A stretch of 19,350 nucleotides of DNA from DATFWC01 sp045801465 (GTDB lineage Bacteria > Pseudomonadota > Alphaproteobacteria > Rhizobiales > Xanthobacteraceae): positions 1 to 19,350 of the forward strand of contig JBJMSU010000092.1 of the NCBI GenBank assembly GCA_045801465.1, in the 5' to 3' direction. Numbering within the stretch: position 1 is the first letter of the stretch; each line of letters opens with the position of its first letter. This document shows, piece after piece, positions 14,044 through 19,350 of this stretch. The notes beneath the pieces are model-generated. The model saw only the letters and a list, made by a program, of their open reading frames with translations, was not told the origin of the DNA and searched no databases. Position numbers and translations under genes: made by a program.

Positions 14044-14976
14044 TCAATAAAGACCGCGGCCCGAGGTCACCGCCTGCAAACCGACCGAGCCCGCGGGAGC
14101 ATAGCCAAACGCGGGGCCTGAGGTTGCAAGCCGCGCCGGCACCTGTGTGTCGGACCGCGACGGCCGCACGTCCGCATAGGCGACGCCGGGCAGCGGCGCG
14201 GCGGTGACTTGGCCCCGCCGTGACGCGGGCGAGGCCTCTCCGGCGCCGGGCTGCCCCAGCTCGAAGGGGCGTTCCGGCGGGAGCGGCGTATCGGCACCGC
14301 GTGGCAGGAACGGACGGGCCGAAGCAACCATGACGGCGGAGGGCACCGGAGCAGGCTGCCCCTCCCGCAAGGTTGCCATCAGCTTACGATCGTCGGATCC
14401 TTCGAGCGGCGCCGGCCCGACAAATTCCACCCTCACGCGGGCAACGCCGTTGCTGCGAAACCCTAAGAGGTGTGCGGCCCGGCCGGACAGGTCGATCTCG
14501 CGATTCGCGTGGTAGGGACCGCGATCGTTGACCCGGACGATGAGCGAACGACGATTGGCCAGGTTGGTCACCCGCACATGGCTGGGCATCGGCAGCGTCG
14601 GGTGCGCGGCCGAGATCGATTCCATGTCGAACACTTCGCCGTTGGCGGTGAGGCGGCCGTGGAAATCCTCGCCATACCAGGAGGCCAGGCCTTCGGCACG
14701 GTAGTCCCGGTTCTCTTCGGGGACATAGAGGCGTCCGGCCACCATGTAGGGTCGGCCGACGCGGTAGGTCCCTCCCCCCTTGGGCACCGGCTCACCCGGC
14801 TGGACCACGCGGGGGCTGGCGGCGACGCCATAGCGCGGATCGACCTTGCCGGCGAATTTGTCAGAGGCCGAGCAATTGACCAGCGTGGCGCACCCGAGCG
14901 CAGCCGCGCCGAGCCGCAGCACGCGCCAGAACCGGTCCCCCTCCTCGCACCGCTGCATCAGCCGCGGGTCCCCCAT
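14044..14976 (-). CDS. rlpA: RlpA-type septal-ring lipoprotein (double-psi beta-barrel)
   Basis: This 310-aa outer-membrane lipoprotein belongs to a family whose characterised members are lytic transglycosylases acting on denuded glycan at the division site. The DPBB domain is at about 96–185: GLASWYGEDFHGRLTANGEVF, AAHPTLPMPSHVRVTNL, then VNDRGPY at 149–155. The N-terminal hydrophobic segment leads to C35 (TLVNCSASDKF), aligned with the usual RlpA lipidation site, though Asn at −1 is atypical; C29 (ALGC) is an alternative. The C-terminal 120 residues are Pro/Ala-rich and lack a recognisable SPOR domain. The ATG at 14976 has GAGG about 9 nt upstream; a 44-codon extension is rejected. It is paired with the downstream carboxypeptidase in cell-wall work. 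Confidence 0.88.
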   Translation of the reverse strand: MGDPRLMQRCEEGDRFWRVLRLGAAALGCATLVNCSASDKFAGKVDPRYGVAASPRVVQPGEPVPKGGGTYRVGRPYMVAGRLYVPEENRDYRAEGLASWYGEDFHGRLTANGEVFDMESISAAHPTLPMPSHVRVTNLANRRSLIVRVNDRGPYHANREIDLSGRAAHLLGFRSNGVARVRVEFVGPAPLEGSDDRKLMATLREGQPAPVPSAVMVASARPFLPRGADTPLPPERPFELGQPGAGEASPASRRGQVTAAPLPGVAYADVRPSRSDTQVPARLATSGPAFGYAPAGSVGLQAVTSGRGLY

Positions 14977-15155
14977 TTTCGCAAGCCTCGCCGGGCGAGA
15001 CCAAGATATCGGCCGGCAGGAAACGCCCCAATCGCCCCATACGGCCCCAACGCGGTGCAGGATATTGGCACATCGTGGCAAAACGCTGCTTATGGCTCCA
15101 GCGCCCATCGGGAGATTCGGAAATTGCTGAACAAATGATTACGTTTGTTGGCGAC

Positions 15156-15173
15156 CGTTGCTTTTCGGCAACG
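15156..15173 (-). terminator. Hairpin between the carbamoyltransferase gene and rlpA
   Basis: CGTTGC (15156–15161), 6-nt loop, GCAACG (15168–15173), about 90 nt after the carbamoyltransferase stop in the 287-bp gap before rlpA. The stem is short and no U-run follows on −. A promoter for rlpA is expected in this gap, but none stands out. Confidence 0.3.
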
Positions 15174-15263
15174 CCCGTCCGGCCGTCATTCTGGCCGAAG
15201 CCGCGACGCCTGCGACGAGTGTAGCGGCTGCAGCGTTCCGCCAATCGTTGCCCTGCCCGTACC

Positions 15264-17099
15264 TCAGTCAAGCTCGAAGGCGTTCTTGTAGTCGAGCTTG
15301 AGCGCCGGATCCTGTGCATCCTTCTCGAGAAAGCAGTTGCCGATCACCAGGTTCTCGATCTCGGTACCCATGAAGCAGCGAAACGCGTCCTTGGCGCTGC
15401 AGACGATCGGTTCGCCGCGGACATTGAAGCTGGTGTTGACCAGGACCGGGCACCCAGTGAGCTCCTTGAAGCGGCCGAGCAAGGCGTGGAAACGCGGGTT
15501 CGTCGCGCGATGAACGGTCTGGACGCGAGCCGAATAGTCCACGTGGGTGACGGCCGGGATATCCGAGCGCGGGACGTTGAGCTTGTCGATCCCGAACAGC
15601 GACTGCTCATGGTCGGTCATGGCCCGGCGGCGTTGCTGGCGCACCTGGGCCACCAGCAGCATGTAGGGGGAGTCGCAATCGAGCTCGAACCAGTCGGCGA
15701 CGTCCTCACGCAGAACCGAGGGCGCGAAAGGACGAAAGCTCTCGCGGTATTTCACTTTGAGATTGAGCATTTTCTGCATCGTCGGCGAGCGCGGGTCGCC
15801 GAGAATGGAGCGATTGCCGAGCGCGCGCGGACCGAATTCCATGCGCCCCTGCATCCAACCGACCGCCCTCCCCTCGCTCAGCGACTTCGCGGTTCGCTCG
15901 ATCACCTCGTGGTCCGACAGCGTGACGAACTTGGCGCCGAGCGCCGCAAGCTCGCGCTCGACCTGAGCGTGATCGTAAGCCGGACCGAGATAGGATCCCT
16001 GCATGCCGTCGATCTCGCCGGCATCCAGCACGCGCTCGCGCTTCTGGTGGAGATGATAGGCCGCAAGCGCCGCACCGACAGCGCCACCGGCATCGCCCGC
16101 GGCCGGCTGCACCCAGACGTTCTCATAGAGCCCTTCGGCGAGAATCTTTCCATTGGCAACGCAGTTGAGCGCCACCCCGCCGGCAAGGCACAGGTTCTTC
16201 ATGCCGCTGTCGGCGCGGATCGAGCGCGCCAGACGCAGCATGACTTCCTCGGTCACGGCCTGAATGGAGGCGGCCACATCCATGTGGAACGGCGTCAAGA
16301 GCTCGTCAGGCCGGCGCACCGGATGCCCGAACAGCTCGTCGAAGCGCTCGTTGGTCATGGTAAGGCCGGTGCAGTAGTTGAAGTAATCCTGATTGACCCG
16401 GAAGGTGCCGTCGGCGCGCAGATCGAGGATCTTGTCCAGGATCAGCCGGGCGTATTTCGGCTCGCCGTACGGCGCGAGCCCCATCACCTTGTACTCGCCG
16501 GAGTTCACTTTGAAGCCGGTGTAGTAGGTGAAGGCGGAATAGAGCAGCCCGAGCGAATGGGGAAAGTGGAGCTCCTTGTGGATTTTGAGATCGTTGCCGT
16601 CGCCGATGGCGAGCGAGGTCGTTGACCATTCGCCGACGCCGTCCATGGTGAGAACCGCCGCCTGCCGGAACGGCGACGGGAAGAAGGCCGAGGCGGCGTG
16701 CGACAGATGATGCTCGGTGAACAGCAGGTTGGAGTTGTCGTAGCCGGGCGCGAGCTTGCGGAATTCCGTGGTCAGCCAATTTTTCTGGAACAGCTTTTCC
16801 CGCAGCCACAGCGGAATAGCCATGCTGAACGATTTGAAGCCGCGCGGCGCAAAGGCCAGGTAGGTCTCGATCAGCCGCTCGAACTTGATGAACGGCTTGT
16901 CGTAGAAGACGACAAAATCGAGCTCATCGAGCTGAGCTTTCGCCTCCCCGAGGCAGTATTCGATCGCGTGCCGGGGAAAACCGGAATCGTGCTTCTTGCG
17001 GGTGAAGCGCTCCTCTTGCGCCGCTGCAACGACCCGCCCGTCGACGACGAGCGCGGCCGCGCTGTCGTGATAGAGCGCCGAGACGCCGAGGATGCGCAT
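15264..17099 (-). CDS. Carbamoyltransferase (NodU/CmcH/SxtI family)
   Basis: This 611-aa two-domain O-carbamoyltransferase uses carbamoyl phosphate and ATP to make a carbamoyl-adenylate, then transfers the carbamoyl group to a hydroxyl. The N-terminal Kae1/TsaD-like domain has EERFTRKKHDSGFP (29–42), metal ligands H130 and H134 in EHHLSHAASAFFPS, DGVGEW (153–158), GEYKVMGLAPYG (201–212), GGVALNC (307–313) and D336. The C-terminal YrdC-like/carbamoyl domain begins near GRMEFGPRALGNRSIL (418–433). All key motifs look intact, and length matches SxtI/NodU-type enzymes. The ATG is 6 nt downstream of the DUF5989 stop. No Nod-factor, antibiotic or sugar genes are near, so the acceptor is unknown; a cell-surface glycan is one possibility. 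Confidence 0.93.
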   Translation of the reverse strand: MRILGVSALYHDSAAALVVDGRVVAAAQEERFTRKKHDSGFPRHAIEYCLGEAKAQLDELDFVVFYDKPFIKFERLIETYLAFAPRGFKSFSMAIPLWLREKLFQKNWLTTEFRKLAPGYDNSNLLFTEHHLSHAASAFFPSPFRQAAVLTMDGVGEWSTTSLAIGDGNDLKIHKELHFPHSLGLLYSAFTYYTGFKVNSGEYKVMGLAPYGEPKYARLILDKILDLRADGTFRVNQDYFNYCTGLTMTNERFDELFGHPVRRPDELLTPFHMDVAASIQAVTEEVMLRLARSIRADSGMKNLCLAGGVALNCVANGKILAEGLYENVWVQPAAGDAGGAVGAALAAYHLHQKRERVLDAGEIDGMQGSYLGPAYDHAQVERELAALGAKFVTLSDHEVIERTAKSLSEGRAVGWMQGRMEFGPRALGNRSILGDPRSPTMQKMLNLKVKYRESFRPFAPSVLREDVADWFELDCDSPYMLLVAQVRQQRRRAMTDHEQSLFGIDKLNVPRSDIPAVTHVDYSARVQTVHRATNPRFHALLGRFKELTGCPVLVNTSFNVRGEPIVCSAKDAFRCFMGTEIENLVIGNCFLEKDAQDPALKLDYKNAFELD

Positions 17100-17105
17100 C
17101 AGACT

Positions 17106-17255
17106 TTAGAACAGCGTGTAGATGAAGGGGGCGACCGCGCTGCCATGCGTCAGCACGATCAAGCCGCCGAACACGAGCATCATGAACAGCACCGGCAGCA
17201 GCCAGTACTTCTTGCGCGCCCGCAAGAATCGCCAGAACTCGAGCAAGAAGGACAT
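17106..17255 (-). CDS. Small membrane protein, DUF5989 / SxtK-like (49 aa)
   Basis: The 49-residue protein begins MSFLLEFWRFLRARKKYWLLP, has one transmembrane helix (about residues 18–36, WLLPVLFMMLVFGGLIVL) and ends SAVAPFIYTLF. This is the typical pattern of DUF5989 proteins: an amphipathic FLxEFWxFLRxRKKYWLLP head, a single helix, and a short tail ending FIYTLF. These are commonly found beside carbamoyltransferases and SxtJ proteins. The function is unknown; as inference, it may tether or scaffold the carbamoyltransferase at the membrane. The ATG directly follows the sxtJ-like stop with no spacer, and its own stop is 6 nt before the carbamoyltransferase start, so all three are translationally coupled. 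Confidence 0.88.
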   Translation of the reverse strand: MSFLLEFWRFLRARKKYWLLPVLFMMLVFGGLIVLTHGSAVAPFIYTLF

Positions 17256-17690
17256 CTAGAACTGTTCGCCCATGCTGTCGCCCGGAGGGCCCGGCGGGTG
17301 TCGCACGATCCAGTAACTATCGGTTCCCGAATCCCCCTGCAAGCGCAGCGGGTCCTTGCCAGTCAGGCGCATCAGCAGCCCGACCGGCGTGACGACCAGA
17401 AAGAACATCAGTGCCAGCACGATGGGGCTGACGATCATGCCGATGATGAGCCCGAGCCGGGTCCAAAGCCGGTTGAGCAGCGCGAGAGACTTCGGCCGCA
17501 TCAGCGCGACGGCGAGAAACCCGATGCCGATGGCGAGATAGAGCGGCCAGACGGCGCCGCCGTGCCAGGCGTTGTAAGCGGCGAGGACTGCGAAGACAGC
17601 GGCGAACACGAGACCGAACGAGCGGTCGCTCGACGTCTCGACCGGTGCCGCTCGCGCGCCAAACTCATGATGATCCGCCGCTCGGCGCAT
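17256..17690 (-). CDS. SxtJ-family membrane protein
   Basis: About 144 aa, with a polar N-terminus and three predicted membrane segments: roughly FGLVFAAVFAVLAAYNAW, VWPLYLAIGIGFLAVALM and a longer LIIGMIVSPIVLALMFFLVV continuing to TPVGLLMRLTGKDPL. The TP.G...R..G.DPL motif after the last helix, followed by a polar tail with YWIVR, fits the SxtJ family. The start is set at ATG 17690; a TTG at 17708 would add six residues. The function is unknown; the family tracks with DUF5989 and carbamoyltransferase genes, as here. The first gene of the − strand cassette, divergent from the downstream + gene across 262 bp, in which I see no convincing promoter. Confidence 0.85.
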   Translation of the reverse strand: MRRAADHHEFGARAAPVETSSDRSFGLVFAAVFAVLAAYNAWHGGAVWPLYLAIGIGFLAVALMRPKSLALLNRLWTRLGLIIGMIVSPIVLALMFFLVVTPVGLLMRLTGKDPLRLQGDSGTDSYWIVRHPPGPPGDSMGEQF

Positions 17691-17952
17691 GGCCGGTGCC
17701 CACTCCAATGAAATTGCATGGCGGTGATAACCGTGGGCTCAGGGCGAGGCAAGCCGCTTTGGCCGGGTGGCGTCTACTGGGTTGTGCGACGATACCGACA
17801 CGAAGCTCAATGAAAACGAGTGGCCTGCGGGCGCGCTGCTACTGAAACAAGTCGCCTCTGCGGGGGTTGAATCCACTGACTGGCCCCAATTCTCACTCTT
17901 TCCCCGGTCGGGACGGCGGGCCGTCACGAGAAGGCAATACAGGGAGGACTCC

Positions 17953-19347
17953 ATGCAATACAACGTTTGCATTGTCGTAGCGGCTATAGCGGTTCTCTGG
18001 GAGATTAATTCCGCGGCCACTGCTCAGCAGCGCAGCTCTACCGAGCAACCCATAGCAGCCAATCCCGCCAGTAATCCCGATCAAGAGTTGGGCAGACGCT
18101 TTATAATCAAGGCGGAAAACTTGCCGCCGCCGAAAAGCGGACCAGTCGCCGCGAGCCGATCGCTGGTCATCCCATATGCCGGGCAAGCGCCGCGCGTGAT
18201 GGAGGGCTTCACGGCCACGCCATTTATCACGGGTCTTGAGCATCCTCGTCGATTACTCGTCCTTCCCAACAACGACGTCATTGTTGCTGAGCAGAGGGCC
18301 GGATATCTGACGTTGCTGCGGGACCAGGATGGTGATGGCAAGGCGGACTACATCCAACGCTATGCCGACGACTTCAAGGCACCTTATGGCCTCGCCTACC
18401 GGGAAGGCTTCGTGCTCGTTGCAGATCAGGAGGGCATCTGGCGCGTGCCGCATGTAAGCGGCGCGGTCCGGGCCGGTCGCGCGGATCAACCCAAGATCAC
18501 GGATGTGCCGCCGGAGCAGCGCAAGTCTGTACCTGCGGCGTACGGCCAGGAGATGATCACCCAGAAAGGTGTATTTGGCGTCGTTGCGGGTCACCAGAAC
18601 CGTCACCTCGCCATAGATCCAAAAACAGGAGCTCTGTTCGTAGGAGTCGGGTCCGCCGGAAACATCGGTGTAGAGCCAGAGGTCAAGGCTTCGATTCAGC
18701 GATTCGAAGCAGACGGCTCCAACCAAACTACGTTTGCCTCTGGAATGCGCAATCCGACCACCCTCGCGTTTCACCCGACTACTGGAGAACTCTACGCCGG
18801 GGTTCAGGAGCGCGACGGACTTGGCGACAACCTTCCGCCCGATTACCTGACCCGTGTCGAAAAGGGAGCCTTTTACGGCTGGCCATACGCATATATCGGC
18901 CCTAACCCGCAGCCGGGCTTTGCACATCGGGCGCCAGAAAAAGTCAAAGCGGCCATTGTGCCGGATGTGCTGTTCCAGCCGCACTCGTCGGTTTTGGACT
19001 TGGTGTTCTACGATGGCGAGCAATTCCCGGCCGAATATCGCGGGGATGCCTTCGTGGCGCTTAAGGGCTCCTGGAACCGATCTGAGCCCACAGGCTATAA
19101 GGTTGTTCGGGTGCGATTTAAGGATGGCAGGCCGGAGGGGAGCTACGAGAATTTCGTCACGGGCTTCTGGGTCTCGGGTCAGCATCGAGCCGAGGTGTGG
19201 GGACGCCCGGCTGCCCTAGCAGTCATGAAGGATGGGTCGCTGCTGATCGCCGACGACACTGGTGGGACGATTTGGCGCCTGTCGTACACAGGACCAAAGG
19301 ACCGGGCATCGGATCGGGAAACCACGACGGGGGCAACTCAGCGGTAG
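17953..19347 (+). CDS. Secreted sorbosone/glucose dehydrogenase-like beta-propeller protein
   Basis: This 464-aa protein has a Sec-type signal peptide (MQYNVCIVVAAIAVLWEIN..., cleavage probable after ATA at about residue 24). The mature part is a soluble-glucose-dehydrogenase/L-sorbosone-dehydrogenase-type six-bladed propeller: EGFTATPFITGLEHPRRL, a calcium-loop-like DQDGDGKAD (124–132), AGHQNRHLAI (212–221), SGMRNPTTLAFHP (263–275), GAFYGWPYAYIG (305–316) and KGSWNRSEPTGYKV (371–384). The family typically uses PQQ in the periplasm to oxidise aldoses or sorbosone; substrate and cofactor are inferred. The frame is open 62 codons upstream, but AGGGAGG just before ATG 17953 plus the signal peptide fix the start. 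Base composition is lower in G+C than neighbours (33/60 in 18661–18720), suggesting transfer. Confidence 0.87.
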   Translation: MQYNVCIVVAAIAVLWEINSAATAQQRSSTEQPIAANPASNPDQELGRRFIIKAENLPPPKSGPVAASRSLVIPYAGQAPRVMEGFTATPFITGLEHPRRLLVLPNNDVIVAEQRAGYLTLLRDQDGDGKADYIQRYADDFKAPYGLAYREGFVLVADQEGIWRVPHVSGAVRAGRADQPKITDVPPEQRKSVPAAYGQEMITQKGVFGVVAGHQNRHLAIDPKTGALFVGVGSAGNIGVEPEVKASIQRFEADGSNQTTFASGMRNPTTLAFHPTTGELYAGVQERDGLGDNLPPDYLTRVEKGAFYGWPYAYIGPNPQPGFAHRAPEKVKAAIVPDVLFQPHSSVLDLVFYDGEQFPAEYRGDAFVALKGSWNRSEPTGYKVVRVRFKDGRPEGSYENFVTGFWVSGQHRAEVWGRPAALAVMKDGSLLIADDTGGTIWRLSYTGPKDRASDRETTTGATQR

Positions 19348-19350
19348 TGG

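Noticed and set aside
11676..14207. 843-aa open frame on + across holB, tmk and dac
   Set aside because: It is antisense to three well-supported genes, has no family signature, and arises from GC-rich codon structure.

Overview
The window reads as a GC-rich alphaproteobacterial chromosome, most likely Hyphomicrobiales (Bradyrhizobium/Rhodopseudomonas/Xanthobacteraceae-like). The basis is the gene order ntrX–D-amino-acid aminotransferase–hfq–hflX–mazG, the order dac–tmk–holB–metG–tatD–MBL hydrolase, and intergenic palindromes typical of that group. No rRNA, tRNA or CRISPR array was seen.

Left part (1–4642): the end of ntrX, a class IV D-amino-acid aminotransferase, hfq and hflX (hflX starts on the base after the hfq stop) all run on +. 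They converge on mazG and a GNAT acetyltransferase on −. Between GNAT and the next gene are a 58-codon disordered small protein and, at 5054–5081, a 28-bp sequence with the architecture of a XerC/XerD dif site. That would make this locus the replication terminus. Housekeeping genes point toward it from both sides, and most FtsK KOPS-like octamers do too.

Middle part (5213–9126): an MBL-fold hydrolase and TatD (− strand, ATGA overlap) are separated from metG by about 2.3 kb. This segment is bounded by an exact 16-bp direct repeat, one copy being the first bases of tatD and the other lying 2 nt after the metG stop. The ancestral metG–tatD junction was therefore split by an insertion that left a complete tatD. 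The insert carries an orphan ABC-type substrate-binding protein, a roughly 200-bp imperfect inverted repeat and a TGTGAC palindrome, but no recognisable transposase or integrase.

Right part (9127–17690, all −): metG, holB, tmk, a D,D-carboxypeptidase, rlpA, and a three-gene cassette (SxtJ-like membrane protein, 49-aa DUF5989 protein, NodU/CmcH carbamoyltransferase) resembling sxtI/J/K of saxitoxin clusters. Two related long palindromes fill the tmk–holB gap and supply the tmk stop and the first base of the holB start codon. A third palindrome lies between dac and tmk.

Right edge (17953–19347, +): a secreted sorbosone/glucose-dehydrogenase-type beta-propeller whose base composition looks lower in G+C than its neighbours.

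The main items for follow-up are the dif site, the 16-bp-flanked insertion at the tatD start, the paired palindromes at the tmk/holB boundary, and the SxtIJK-like cassette.
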